Source: Paenibacillus radicibacter
GTDB lineage: Bacteria > Bacillota > Bacilli > Paenibacillales > NBRC-103111
Direction: 5' to 3'
Assembly (NCBI RefSeq): GCF_024721995.1
Contig: NZ_JANQBC010000001.1
Location: 496,001 to 560,000 of the forward strand
Length of the DNA: 64,000 nt
Position 1 is the stretch's first letter, and every line of letters begins with the position of its first letter. Under the pieces are notes generated by a model. It was given only the letters and a program-made list of their open reading frames with translations, did no database searches and was not told the DNA's origin. This document shows positions 51,872-60,374 of the stretch, piece by piece. Both the position numbers and the translations under genes were made by a program.

Positions 51872-52318
51872 TTAATAAGTAGGAATAATCAGGGCTTGTC
51901 CTGCTTCTAAATTCGTATGTTTCATTCCATTTACTTGTTGAAGCTTACGCATATATTCTCGTACAGTCATTCCTTTAGGAACAAATTCAGTTGCAATTGA
52001 CCAGAGACTCTCACCTGGATTTACAATAATTTTATCATTCGCACCATGAAAAGGAATAGATGGATCTGGTTGCGAGCTTGAAACCGAATTTCCTGCTTGA
52101 GCAGCATAAGTATGTACAATTGCACCGCCGCAAGCAGCGACTACAATTAATAGAACCAATAACATGACACGAACAAGACGACGATGTTTCTTTAAAGTTC
52201 CATTTAGGTTCGCAGATTGTTTAGTCGTTCTTACGCTGCGAGGATTCGCAATATTAGCTCTCTTATTCATAGTAGGTTTAGATATAGTAGTTGAATGTTC
52301 ACTTGTCATAAAATACAT
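51872..52318 (-). CDS. yneA: YneA-like LysM protein, probable SOS cell-division inhibitor
   Basis: A 148-residue membrane-anchored protein. After a basic N-terminal part (about 1-48) there is one membrane helix (VMLLVLLIVVAACGGAIVHT), and the C-terminal 55 residues form a LysM domain (IIVNPGESLWSIATEFVPKG, then GQALIIPTY). The start is the ATG at 52318 with GGGGTG 8 bases upstream. YneA of B. subtilis has this layout, is induced by DNA damage and delays division. It is divergent from lexA and its promoter has two LexA boxes, which supports the same role. Longer N-terminus than B. subtilis YneA. Confidence 0.82.
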   Translation of the reverse strand: MYFMTSEHSTTISKPTMNKRANIANPRSVRTTKQSANLNGTLKKHRRLVRVMLLVLLIVVAACGGAIVHTYAAQAGNSVSSSQPDPSIPFHGANDKIIVNPGESLWSIATEFVPKGMTVREYMRKLQQVNGMKHTNLEAGQALIIPTY

Positions 52319-52331
52319 GATTAACACACCC

Positions 52332-52381
52332 CAAACGTTTGTTCTTATTCATAAATTAACACGAACAAACGTTTGTGTCAA
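52332..52381 (-). promoter_or_regulatory. yneA promoter with two LexA boxes
   Basis: On the minus strand TTGACA (52381-52376), 17 bases and TAATTT (52358-52353) form the promoter. A perfect LexA box CGAACAAACGTTTG (52362-52375) fills the spacer. A second, AGAACAAACGTTTG on the minus strand (52345-52332), follows the -10 and matches 13 of 14 positions. Confidence 0.85.
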
Positions 52382-52440
52382 TGCGAACAATGACAAAATT
52401 TGAGATGAATCGCAATTTATTGAGAAATTCAGGTAATATT

Positions 52441-52480
52441 CGAACTTATGTTTGTACGAACTCGAGTTCTGTGATATAAT
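52441..52480 (+). promoter_or_regulatory. lexA promoter with LexA boxes
   Basis: CGAACTTATGTTTG (52441-52454) matches the LexA consensus at 13 of 14 positions and overlaps the -35 (TTGTAC, 52452-52457). A perfect palindrome GAACTCGAGTTC, part of a weaker box at 52457-52470, fills the 17-base spacer before TATAAT (52475-52480). LexA would therefore repress itself. Confidence 0.8.
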
Positions 52481-52515
52481 AAAAATTAATTATTACATAT
52501 TATGGAGGGATACTC

Positions 52516-53139
52516 GTGAGCAAGGTCTCTCAGCGTCAACTTGCTATTCTTGATTTTATCAAAACTGAAGTAAAAGCCAAAGGTTATCCACCATCCGTTC
52601 GTGAAATTGGAGAGGCCGTTGGACTTGCTTCTTCATCAACTGTGCACGGACACCTTGATCGTCTTGAAAGAAAAGGACTCATTCGTAGAGATCCAACTAA
52701 ACCAAGAGCAATTGAAGTCCTACATGGTAATGATAACGAGAATGGAATTGAAAACTTCCCTTCCGTTGCCCGTGTTCCACTGATTGGTAAAGTTACTGCT
52801 GGTCTACCGATTACTGCAACAGAGAATATCGAAGATTACTTCCCACTTCCAGCTCATCTTGTGAAGGAAGATAACGTGTTTATGTTAAGCGTTATGGGCG
52901 AATCCATGGTCGATGCAGGCATTCATGATGGAGATTATGTTATTGTTCGTCAGCAACAGACTGCCCACAACGGTGAAATTGTTGTTGCAATGACAGAAGA
53001 GAATGAAGCGACGGTTAAGCGTTTCTACAAAGAAAAGGATCATATCCGCTTACAACCGGAGAACTCAGCAATGAAGCCGATCCGTTTGAACAACGTAACG
53101 ATCTTAGGTAAAGTGATTGGATTATTTAGAGATATTTAA
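52516..53139 (+). CDS. lexA: LexA repressor
   Basis: A 207-residue SOS repressor. Residues about 1-65 form the winged HTH ([34 protein letters not shown]). The self-cleavage site is Ala-Gly in [14 protein letters not shown] (about residues 93-94), the nucleophile is Ser in [11 protein letters not shown] and the base is Lys in [10 protein letters not shown]. RecA filaments trigger cleavage after DNA damage. The start is GTG with GGAGGG 6 bases upstream. The divergent yneA operon and possibly mrfAB are targets in this window. Confidence 0.95.
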   Translation: MSKVSQRQLAILDFIKTEVKAKGYPPSVREIGEAVGLASSSTVHGHLDRLERKGLIRRDPTKPRAIEVLHGNDNENGIENFPSVARVPLIGKVTAGLPITATENIEDYFPLPAHLVKEDNVFMLSVMGESMVDAGIHDGDYVIVRQQQTAHNGEIVVAMTEENEATVKRFYKEKDHIRLQPENSAMKPIRLNNVTILGKVIGLFRDI

Positions 53140-53157
53140 TCATCATGAATACAATAA

Positions 53158-53207
53158 AGATCCCTTCCAGAATCAGTAAGAAATGATTCTGGAGGGGATT
53201 TTTATTG
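53158..53207 (+). terminator. lexA terminator
   Basis: TCCAGAATCA pairs with TGATTCTGGA around GTAAGAAA, extended by ATCCC/GGGAT with a mismatch, followed by TTTTATTG. The next 120 bases up to the glnA terminator hold no gene that I can see. Confidence 0.85.
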
Positions 53208-53333
53208 TTCACACGGTGATAGACGAATTACTAAAACCAGTTAGAACTGCTTCATTCTTATGTATAATGTTCAGCTGATTGTCGGGCATGATCATTCATT
53301 ACATTGTTTATACATAAGTACCCTCCAATAATA

Positions 53334-53365
53334 AAACCCCTCAACGCTTAGAGCGCCAAGGGGTA
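53334..53365 (-). terminator. glnA terminator
   Basis: On the minus strand, CCCCT...CGCT pairs with GCG...GGGG around TAA, followed by TTTTATTATT. Confidence 0.75.
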
Positions 53366-53372
53366 GATGATA

Positions 53373-54701
53373 TTAGTATAATGTCATGTATTGATCGCGT
53401 TCCCAAGCGTGAACTTGCGTGCGATACATATCCCATTCGATTTCTTTCAGTTCGTAGAAGTGTTGTAATGCGTGCTCACCAAGTGCTTCACTCATTACTT
53501 CACTTGCTACAAGCTCATCAAGTGCATTTTTCAAGTTAAGTGGCAAGCTTGGAATTCCTTCTTGAATGCGCTCTTCTTCCGTCATCACGTAAATGTTACG
53601 ATCTGTTGGAGGAGGGCTTTGCATCTTGTTCTTAATTCCATCTAAACCTGCTTTTAGCATAACTGCAAGTGCAAGGTAAGGGTTCGCAGCTGGATCTGGA
53701 TTACGAACTTCAATACGTGTACTTAGACCACGTGAAGCTGGAATACGAACCATTGGTGAACGGTTGGAAGCGGACCAAGCTACATAACAAGGAGCCTCAT
53801 AACCAGGAACTAGACGCTTATAGGAGTTAACCGTTGGGTTTGTTATCGCTGCATAAGCACGAGCATGGTGTAAGATACCAGCCATGTACTGACGAGCTGT
53901 TTCACTTAAACCCAACTTATCGCTCTCATCATAGAAAGTGTTTTCTTTGCCTTTGAACAAGGATTGGTGACAGTGCATACCCGAACCGTTCACACCGAAT
54001 AATGGCTTCGGCATAAATGTTGCATGCAAACCGTGTTGACGAGCAATCGTCTTAACAACAAGCTTGAATGTTTGGATTTGGTCAGCTGCTTTAATCGCAT
54101 CTGCATATTTGAAGTCGATTTCGTGTTGACCTGGTGCTACCTCATGGTGAGAAGCTTCGATCTCAAAACCCATTTCTTCAAGTGTCAATACGATTTCACG
54201 ACGGCAGTTCTCACCCATATCTGTCGGAGCAAGGTCAAAGTAGCCACCTTGGTCATTCAGTTCCAATGTTGGGTTGCCTTTTTCATCTGTTTTGAATAAG
54301 AAGAATTCAGGTTCTGGCCCTACGTTCATCGCCGTATAACCCATTTCTTCTGCTTCTTTAAGTACTCTTTTCAAAATACCACGTGGATCTCCATCGAATG
54401 GATTGCCATCTGGCATGTAAACATCACAAATTAAACGAGCAACACGGCTTTCTGTTACCCATGGGAAAATTACCCACGTGCTGAGATCCGGTACTAAGTA
54501 CATGTCGGACTCTTCAATACGAACATAACCTTCAATGGAAGAACCATCAAACATCATTTTGTTGTCAAGCGCTTTTTCAAGTTGACTCACAGGGATTTCT
54601 ACGTTTTTGATTGTACCTAATAGATCCGTAAATTGTAGACGGATAAAACGAACATTTTCTTCACGAGAAATACGCAGAATATCTTCTTTTGTGAAACTCA
54701 T
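53373..54701 (-). CDS. glnA: Glutamine synthetase, type I
   Basis: A 442-residue enzyme that makes glutamine from glutamate, ammonia and ATP. Landmarks are [19 protein letters not shown] (family signature 1), [45 protein letters not shown] (ATP-binding), [20 protein letters not shown] and [20 protein letters not shown]. There is no adenylylation-site insert, which is the GSI-alpha layout of low-GC Gram-positives. The enzyme is controlled by feedback and moonlights in GlnR/TnrA control. GGAGGAG precedes the ATG. It lies 47 bases after glnR, so the two form the usual glnRA operon. Confidence 0.95.
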   Translation of the reverse strand: MSFTKEDILRISREENVRFIRLQFTDLLGTIKNVEIPVSQLEKALDNKMMFDGSSIEGYVRIEESDMYLVPDLSTWVIFPWVTESRVARLICDVYMPDGNPFDGDPRGILKRVLKEAEEMGYTAMNVGPEPEFFLFKTDEKGNPTLELNDQGGYFDLAPTDMGENCRREIVLTLEEMGFEIEASHHEVAPGQHEIDFKYADAIKAADQIQTFKLVVKTIARQHGLHATFMPKPLFGVNGSGMHCHQSLFKGKENTFYDESDKLGLSETARQYMAGILHHARAYAAITNPTVNSYKRLVPGYEAPCYVAWSASNRSPMVRIPASRGLSTRIEVRNPDPAANPYLALAVMLKAGLDGIKNKMQSPPPTDRNIYVMTEEERIQEGIPSLPLNLKNALDELVASEVMSEALGEHALQHFYELKEIEWDMYRTQVHAWERDQYMTLY

Positions 54702-54748
54702 CTTAACTCCTCCTCCATGGTTACAAGCTCTAATTTATCTAGAGAACA

Positions 54749-55156
54749 TTAGTGAAAAAAGCGGGATAGCTCGCCTTGAATCAGCGATACCTGCCCATGT
54801 CTATTCCCTACAAACAGCTGTTGTTTCAACATTCTGTGTAGTTGAGAATCTGACATCTCTTTACGTTTCACTTCTGTTTGCTCGTTGAGTACAGTTGCTT
54901 CTTCAGAGTCCTTCGACACTGGAAGCAGCACTTGTTTAATACCGGCGATATTGACACCTTTTTCAATTAAGGCTTTGATTTCTAGCAATCTAGCAACATC
55001 ATTAAACGAATATAATCGTTGATTTCCTGCAGTACGTGCCGGAATAATCAATTCATGCTGCTCGTAATAACGAATTTGACGCGCAGTAAGATCGGTCAAT
55101 TTCATTACGATTCCAATCGGAAAAAGCGCCATGTTTCTTCGAATTTCATCGCTCAA
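54749..55156 (-). CDS. glnR: GlnR, MerR-family nitrogen repressor
   Basis: A 135-residue repressor. The MerR HTH lies at about 15-85 (FPIGIVMKLTDLTARQIRYY, EQHELIIPARTAGNQRLYSF, EIKALIEKGVNIAGIKQVL). The C-terminus (about 100-135) ends in a short helical tail, as expected for GlnR, which is activated by feedback-inhibited glutamine synthetase. The start is TTG with GGGAG 9 bases upstream. The promoter just upstream has a perfect GlnR/TnrA box, so it is self-regulated. Confidence 0.92.
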   Translation of the reverse strand: MSDEIRRNMALFPIGIVMKLTDLTARQIRYYEQHELIIPARTAGNQRLYSFNDVARLLEIKALIEKGVNIAGIKQVLLPVSKDSEEATVLNEQTEVKRKEMSDSQLHRMLKQQLFVGNRHGQVSLIQGELSRFFH

Positions 55157-55190
55157 GATTCATCACTCCCGTAACAATTAACATGTGCTC

Positions 55191-55242
55191 ATTGTACCTT
55201 TGATCACACAAACGTGTCAATAACATGTTAGGAAAGTTCACA
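55191..55242 (-). promoter_or_regulatory. glnRA promoter with GlnR box
   Basis: On the minus strand, TTGACA (55220-55215), an 18-base spacer and TACAAT (55196-55191) form a strong promoter. TGTTAGGAAAGTTCACA (55226-55242) fits TGTNAN7TNACA perfectly and sits just upstream of the -35, overlapping the end of the gene before it. Confidence 0.85.
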
Positions 55243-56488
55243 ACAAATTCAGATTCACTAAATTCTGAAGTGCATTAAGTGCTCCAAACTTGCTGTGGGA
55301 GTAAGTTAAACCACCTTGCATATAGGCGATGTAAGGTTCTCGAATCGGTGCATCTGCCGATAATTCCAGTGAACCTCCTTGAATAAAAGTACCTGCCGCC
55401 ATAATGACAGGATGCTTGTATCCAGGCATATCCCACGCTTCAGGAACGACATGTGCATCAACAGCTGATGCTTTCTGGATCCCTTGAACGAAGCTAATCA
55501 GATGCTCGCTGCTTGTGAAACGAATCGCTTGAATCAGATCCGTACGCGGTGCATTCCAAGCCGGACTTGTCGTAAATCCAAGCCCTTCAAATAAAGCTGC
55601 CGCAAACACAGCACCCTTAATTGCTTGTCCCACCGCATGCGGTGCAAGGAAGAAACCTTGGAATATGTTCCGAGTTTCGCCTAGCATTGCTCCTACTTCT
55701 CCACCAATCCCTGGTGCTGTTAACCGATTCGCAGCAAGTGTCACGAGATCTTGTCGACCTGCGATATATCCACCCGTAGCGGCAATGCCACCTCCAGGGT
55801 TCTTGATAAGCGAACCTGCCATTAAATCCACGCCATCCTCAGTTGGCTCCATTTTCTCGGTAAACTCACCATAACAATTGTCGACGAACACAACGACATC
55901 CTCTTTGATGCTTTTCACATAACGAACCATCTCTCCGATCTCCGCAACAGTGAAAGATGGACGCCAGTCATAACCGCGCGAGCGCTGAATACCAATTACT
56001 TTTGTGTTCGGTTTAATCGCTGCTCGTATTGCTTCCCAATCAGGTGCTACACCGCCTAGAAGTGGAACTTCATTATAAGCGATACCGAAATCGCGTAACG
56101 ATCCTGTTCCATCTCCTTCTTTTCCAATCACTTTATGAAGTGTATCGTAAGGTTTCCCCGTAATATACAGCAATTCATCCCCCGGACGAAGCACTCCGAA
56201 CAAAGCCGTTCCAATTGTATGTGTTCCCGAAGCAAAATGCGGACGCACAAGTGCCGCCTCCGCTCCGAATACTTCTGCATAAACCAAATCTAACGTTTCA
56301 CGACCACGATCGTTATACGCATAACCAGTAGAATTTGCAAAGTGAAAATCACTTACTTTATGGTTTTGAAAAGCACGTATGACCTTCCACTGGTTGTGAT
56401 CAATAACATGATCAATCTCACGAAATCGTTCTTGTACTTTTACTTCAGCTTGTGTAGCCATATCTGTAATCTTTTGATCAAAAAACAT
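55238..56488 (-). CDS. Methionine gamma-lyase family protein (YnbB-like)
   Basis: A 416-residue PLP-dependent enzyme of the family once called aluminium resistance proteins. It shows the aminotransferase fold: ALVRPHFASGTHTIGTALFG, then VVFVDNCYGEFTEK, and the PLP Lys in LMAGSLIKNPGGGIAATGG. The B. subtilis homolog ynbB also sits between hflX (ynbA) and glnR. Substrate is unconfirmed; sulfur amino acid lyase activity is suggested by the family name only. GGGAGCG lies 12 bases before the ATG. Confidence 0.85.
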   Translation of the reverse strand: MFFDQKITDMATQAEVKVQERFREIDHVIDHNQWKVIRAFQNHKVSDFHFANSTGYAYNDRGRETLDLVYAEVFGAEAALVRPHFASGTHTIGTALFGVLRPGDELLYITGKPYDTLHKVIGKEGDGTGSLRDFGIAYNEVPLLGGVAPDWEAIRAAIKPNTKVIGIQRSRGYDWRPSFTVAEIGEMVRYVKSIKEDVVVFVDNCYGEFTEKMEPTEDGVDLMAGSLIKNPGGGIAATGGYIAGRQDLVTLAANRLTAPGIGGEVGAMLGETRNIFQGFFLAPHAVGQAIKGAVFAAALFEGLGFTTSPAWNAPRTDLIQAIRFTSSEHLISFVQGIQKASAVDAHVVPEAWDMPGYKHPVIMAAGTFIQGGSLELSADAPIREPYIAYMQGGLTYSHSKFGALNALQNLVNLNLL

Positions 56489-56555
56489 TTAAATTAACGC
56501 TCCCATCCTTAGTTCCACTCATGCTGATCGAGTTATTGCTTCTATATTAGAAGTT

Positions 56556-57875
56556 TTATTCTAATTCTTCAGACGCAGTTACTTCATCACCAACAACAAA
56601 TTCCTTTAATTTATATCCAAGTTTCGCATAATCGTCTGCATTCACTCGAACTTCGAACAACATTTTATCATCCAACACTTCTGTATTTAACACATCCCCA
56701 ATGCGATACACCAAAGCCGTCATATCTCCGCGCTCAACTGGAATCGCAAATTGAATGGAATCACCCATTAATTTTTCTTGAATGATAATTTTTAATTTTT
56801 CCAGATCCTCACTGTTATAAGCAGAAAGTTTCATTGTATCTCCACCGCCCATTGGCAGTAGTTCTAACTCTTCTGGTGGACATAGATCAATTTTGTTAAA
56901 CAACGTAATCTGCTCTTTGCCTTGTGCCCCAAGCTCACTTAAAACTTCTTCAACAACACGCATGTGCTCTAGACGCATCTCTGCAGATGAGTCCACAACA
57001 TGTAGAATCAAATCCGCCTCACAAACTTCTTCTAATGTAGCTCGGAATGCTGCAACGAGATCATGCGGCAAATTCTGAATAAATCCAACCGTATCCGTAA
57101 GTACAATTTCCTTGCCACTAGGCAGTTTCATTGTACGGGAAGTCGGATCAAGCGTCGCGAATAGTTGATTTTCCACATATACATCCGCATCCGTAAATTG
57201 CTTCAGCAATGTCGATTTCCCTGCATTCGTATAGCCGACAAGCGCAACTTGATACACACCACTCTTCTTACGACGTTCACTATGTAAAATACGATGACGC
57301 GTTACTTCGAAAAGCTGCGCCTTCAGATCGTCTATCCGACCGCGAATATGTCTACGATCTGTCTCAAGCTTGGATTCACCCGGACCTCTCGTTCCAATAC
57401 CGCCACCTAGACGCGATAAGTTTTTACCATGTCCAGATAAACGAGGTAACAAGTAACTAAGCTGAGCAAGCTCAACTTGAATAATACCTTCACGCGTTCG
57501 CGCACGCTGAGCAAAAATATCCAGAATCAACTGCGTACGGTCGATAATTTTCACATCTAGTGCAGCTTCTAGATTACGTACCTGAGCACCTGAAAGTTCT
57601 TGGTCAAATATTGCTGTATTCGCATCTAATGTTTCAAGTCGCTCTCTAAGCTCCTCAACTTTTCCTTTTCCAATAAACCATTTCGTATCGACTGATTCTT
57701 TATTCTGAACCAACGTCTCTAGTACTTCAACACCCGCGGTCTCCGCCAATTTAATTAGCTCTTGTAAGGAGTATTCGTTCAGCTCTTCACGCTTTTTCAA
57801 TTTTTGAGTCACGAGAGAGACAAGTACTGCTCGATCCTGTGTTTTAACCTTAACTTCATGTAAGGTTGTTCGCAT
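56556..57875 (-). CDS. hflX: HflX GTPase (ribosome-associated)
   Basis: A 439-residue GTPase that splits stalled ribosomes. The N-terminal HflX domain spans about 10-190 and ends in a glycine-rich signature (SRLGGGIGTRGPGESKLETD). G1 is VALVGYTNAGKSTLLKQF, G3 is LTDTVGFIQNLPHDLVAAF and G4 is TLFNKIDLCP. A helical C-terminus (KLGYKLKEFVVGDE) follows. The start is ATG 57875, just after AGGTG; the ORF opens 19 codons earlier without a site. Order with spoVK upstream and ynbB-like downstream is conserved with B. subtilis. Confidence 0.92.
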   Translation of the reverse strand: MRTTLHEVKVKTQDRAVLVSLVTQKLKKREELNEYSLQELIKLAETAGVEVLETLVQNKESVDTKWFIGKGKVEELRERLETLDANTAIFDQELSGAQVRNLEAALDVKIIDRTQLILDIFAQRARTREGIIQVELAQLSYLLPRLSGHGKNLSRLGGGIGTRGPGESKLETDRRHIRGRIDDLKAQLFEVTRHRILHSERRKKSGVYQVALVGYTNAGKSTLLKQFTDADVYVENQLFATLDPTSRTMKLPSGKEIVLTDTVGFIQNLPHDLVAAFRATLEEVCEADLILHVVDSSAEMRLEHMRVVEEVLSELGAQGKEQITLFNKIDLCPPEELELLPMGGGDTMKLSAYNSEDLEKLKIIIQEKLMGDSIQFAIPVERGDMTALVYRIGDVLNTEVLDDKMLFEVRVNADDYAKLGYKLKEFVVGDEVTASEELE

Positions 57876-57922
57876 AACATCACCTATGTATCTCAAGCAA
57901 TTAGCCTGTAATTTTTGTATAT

Positions 57923-57952
57923 AGCATACCACTAAAGCACAATTAAGACCAA
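57923..57952 (-). promoter_or_regulatory. hflX promoter with extended -10
   Basis: On the minus strand TTGGTC (57952-57947), 18 bases and TATGCT (57928-57923), preceded by TGG, form an extended -10 promoter about 47 bases before hflX. Confidence 0.5.
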
Positions 57953-57977
57953 CTTATCACCCTAAAGTAAACATAAG

Positions 57978-57999
57978 AAAAACGCGGCATTCACCGCGC
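57978..57999 (-). terminator. spoVK terminator
   Basis: On the minus strand CGCGG pairs with CCGCG around TGAATG and TTTTT follows (57982-57978). Confidence 0.75.
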
Positions 58000-58006
58000 A
58001 TAACGA

Positions 58007-59002
58007 TTAGAATAATCCAGCCTTTTTCTCAAAACGAATATCCTCCGGGCGGAGTTGCATTAATTCTTGTTTAGACGGCTGTTTAGGATGTGGATTTTGC
58101 TGTAAGAGTCGTACTGCTTGATGACGCATCGCACGCTCAATTATGTTTCTCACATATCTTGCGTTACTGAAGGAGGTTAATGTCATCAACTTCTCCGCAG
58201 CGAGATGCTGCCGTAGCTTCATCTCTGCTGTACTTGAAAAAGTATACTCCCGCTCCTTCGTCATCAAATCTGCAATCTGCATCAGTTCATCCACCGAGTA
58301 ATCAGTGAAATCGACTTGAATCGCAAATCGTGAGGGTAAGCCTGGATTCGTCATTAAGAATTGCTCCATTTCTAATGAGTATCCAGCAAGTATAAGAATG
58401 AAGCTGTTCTTGTGGTCCTCCATAGCTTTTACCAAACTATCGATGGCTTCCTTACCGAAATCCTTCTCCCCACCACGCGCGAGCGAATAAGCTTCATCAA
58501 TGAATAGGATGCCACCAAGCGCTTTTTTTACCAATTCACGTGTCTTAATCGCCGTATGGCCGATGTATTCACCGACGAGATCTGCACGTTCTACTTCAAT
58601 GAGATGCCCTTTGGATAACACACCCATCGTCTGAAACAACTTAGCCATAATTCGTGCCACAGTCGTTTTGCCAGTCCCAGGGTTGCCTTTGAATATCATA
58701 TGATACACTTGCGCGCTTGAATGTAATCCTGCGGTTGAGCGATATTGCCCCACTTGAAGCAAAGCATAAATTTCATACACCAATTCTTTTACATTTTCCA
58801 AACCAATCATCCGATCTAGCTCCTGCATCACTTCAGTAAATTGAACTTGACCTGGAAAAGCACGATTCGCAATAGAAGAACTCGCAGATACAGGTAACTG
58901 CTGCAAAGTTGGGATTGGTCCATCATTTTGCCGAAGCACAACGTTAATCTGATTTGAGTTTCGCACGGCGCTTAAGCTGTCGCTCGACTTACGTCCATTC
59001 AC
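58007..59002 (-). CDS. spoVK: SpoVK-type AAA+ ATPase (stage V sporulation protein K)
   Basis: A 331-residue AAA+ protein of the CbxX/CfqX group. Walker A is FKGNPGTGKTTVARIMAK (about 110-126), Walker B is LGGILFIDEAYSLARGG, and sensor features follow (NSFILILAGYSLEMEQFL, PGLPSRFAIQVDF). In B. subtilis spoVK is needed for spore maturation. I chose GTG 59002, which has GAGGTG 6 bases upstream; ATG codons at 59008 and 59023 are alternatives with poor spacing. The position next to hflX matches B. subtilis. Confidence 0.88.
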   Translation of the reverse strand: MNGRKSSDSLSAVRNSNQINVVLRQNDGPIPTLQQLPVSASSSIANRAFPGQVQFTEVMQELDRMIGLENVKELVYEIYALLQVGQYRSTAGLHSSAQVYHMIFKGNPGTGKTTVARIMAKLFQTMGVLSKGHLIEVERADLVGEYIGHTAIKTRELVKKALGGILFIDEAYSLARGGEKDFGKEAIDSLVKAMEDHKNSFILILAGYSLEMEQFLMTNPGLPSRFAIQVDFTDYSVDELMQIADLMTKEREYTFSSTAEMKLRQHLAAEKLMTLTSFSNARYVRNIIERAMRHQAVRLLQQNPHPKQPSKQELMQLRPEDIRFEKKAGLF

Positions 59003-59077
59003 AGCCATCACCTCTTTTCCCATCGTCTGTCTCTATCTAATATTATATTGGGTAAGACGAGAATTATTTGCGAAAAA

Positions 59078-59106
59078 TAAATAAACCTGCTCAAAAAGAA
59101 CAGGTT
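59078..59106 (-). terminator. Terminator of the S41 gene; copy A of a repeated cassette
   Basis: On the minus strand AACCTGTTC pairs with GAGCAGGTT (with a G-T pair) around TTTTT, followed by TATTTATTTTT. The same hairpin and tail recur at 60280-60308, and both copies are followed downstream by TATAAT and TTAGATAGA. Confidence 0.8.
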
Positions 59107-59185
59107 CATCTATTTCCCTGATTTTGATTTCAATACAGTCTTTTCTTCTATACCGTCCCAGATAAGTTGGATATTACTCTTTCAA

Positions 59186-60214
59186 CTACTGGATTTGTGG
59201 AGCCGGTTCTTTCAAGCCACTTAATGCTTTTTCAGCTTCCTCAAGGATTATACGTTGAATAGAGTTCTGTTGCTCACGTTGCTTGGTATTATTGATGACA
59301 TGCTGCAGGGCATCGATATAAGCTGTGTTATAGGCTTCTTCCTTAGAAGTCAGAATATCAGGCTGTACGCCTACTCCTTCCCAATTCATTTGGCTGACAG
59401 GATTAATGGAGCGTCCATTCGGTATGAAAACATGAAAATGATCATGCAAAATATACTCCATACCTGGATTCGCCCCACCTCCCGTTACCTCTCCGATAAT
59501 CGTGACACGCTTTAATTGCTGCATGTTATAAGCAAATTCTTCTGCTGCAGAGAATGTAGAATTGCTAGTTAATAGGTAAACCGGTTTGTCCAAGTATCTG
59601 CTCCCAGGAATATAAGGTAACGTCCAGGATTGGAAATATTGTTCATCGGTTCGGAAATACATGCTATTGAGATGAACAGGCTCGGAAGTGAAGAAATAGC
59701 TGCACAACAGGGCTACCGTTCCCGGATAACCTCCACCATTGTGACGCAAATCAATAATGAGAGCAGATGTATCGGATAGTATATTCATTGCAGCTACGAT
59801 TTTACTTCCAACAAGTTCAGGATTATGAAAGTTTCGAAGGTCGAAATAACCGATATTACCTGCAAGTCGTTCAACCTTATATACTCCATAATTAACATGT
59901 TCCAGACGTTCTTTCTCCTGATTGACGGAAGCCACATCTTCTTCGGTTTCATTCTCTTCAATGACATCCTCGCTATACCGCAATCTTAGATGCTTATCCC
60001 CATTAATTTCTCTCATATGCTCGTTTAAAGTTGCAACTAATTCGGCCGCTGTATGTAATTGTGAATATTCGTTGTTCTCCAGTCGTTCACGAATACGCTG
60101 TACGATCGAATCTGCTATTTCAGGAAAAATATAAATTGCTACTAGTTTTTCTAGTATGCCCTCAATGACTTGCTTGCGTATTTGATCATTAATTATCATT
60201 TCTTCCGCCTTCAT
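59186..60214 (-). CDS. S41 family peptidase (IRBP/Tsp-like), cytoplasmic
   Basis: A 342-residue S41 peptidase without a signal peptide or PDZ domain. The N-terminal helical domain (IIND...GILEKLVAIYIFPEIADSI, residues about 5-100) is the S41 N-terminal domain seen in retinoid-binding-type members. The catalytic part has GNIGYFDLRNFHNPE, SALIIDLRHNGGGYPGTVAL with the conserved Gly-rich turn, and TSNSTFSAAEEFAYNMQQL with the nucleophilic Ser. GGGGAGG lies 10 bases before the ATG. It lies between the acidic peptide gene and spoVK, and may process a peptide product of the neighbouring LanM locus; that link is context only. Confidence 0.82.
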   Translation of the reverse strand: MKAEEMIINDQIRKQVIEGILEKLVAIYIFPEIADSIVQRIRERLENNEYSQLHTAAELVATLNEHMREINGDKHLRLRYSEDVIEENETEEDVASVNQEKERLEHVNYGVYKVERLAGNIGYFDLRNFHNPELVGSKIVAAMNILSDTSALIIDLRHNGGGYPGTVALLCSYFFTSEPVHLNSMYFRTDEQYFQSWTLPYIPGSRYLDKPVYLLTSNSTFSAAEEFAYNMQQLKRVTIIGEVTGGGANPGMEYILHDHFHVFIPNGRSINPVSQMNWEGVGVQPDILTSKEEAYNTAYIDALQHVINNTKQREQQNSIQRIILEEAEKALSGLKEPAPQIQ

Positions 60215-60244
60215 TTAACATTTCCTCCCCTTTAAAAAGGTATA

Positions 60245-60267
60245 TTCTATCTAATTATAATAGAATA
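60245..60267 (-). promoter_or_regulatory. Promoter/operator-like palindrome before the S41 gene
   Basis: ATTCTAT (60245-60251) and ATAGAAT (60261-60267) are inverted copies flanking TATAAT read on the minus strand, about 35-50 bases before the S41 start. The layout suggests a -10 inside an operator. No -35 is clear. Confidence 0.4.
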
Positions 60268-60273
60268 TTCTGG

Positions 60274-60309
60274 AAAATAAATAAACCTGCTCAAAAAAGA
60301 ACAGGTTTG
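60274..60309 (-). terminator. Terminator of the acidic peptide gene; copy B of the repeated cassette
   Basis: On the minus strand AACCTGTTC pairs with GAGCAGGTT around TTTTTT, then TATTTATTTTCC. It differs from copy A (59078-59106) by one loop base and is followed by the S41 promoter. Confidence 0.8.
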
Positions 60310-60374
60310 TGACTTGTATGAAGTTTAAAGATAATTACTGACTTATGGGAAGTGGAACTACGGATGATTAGATA

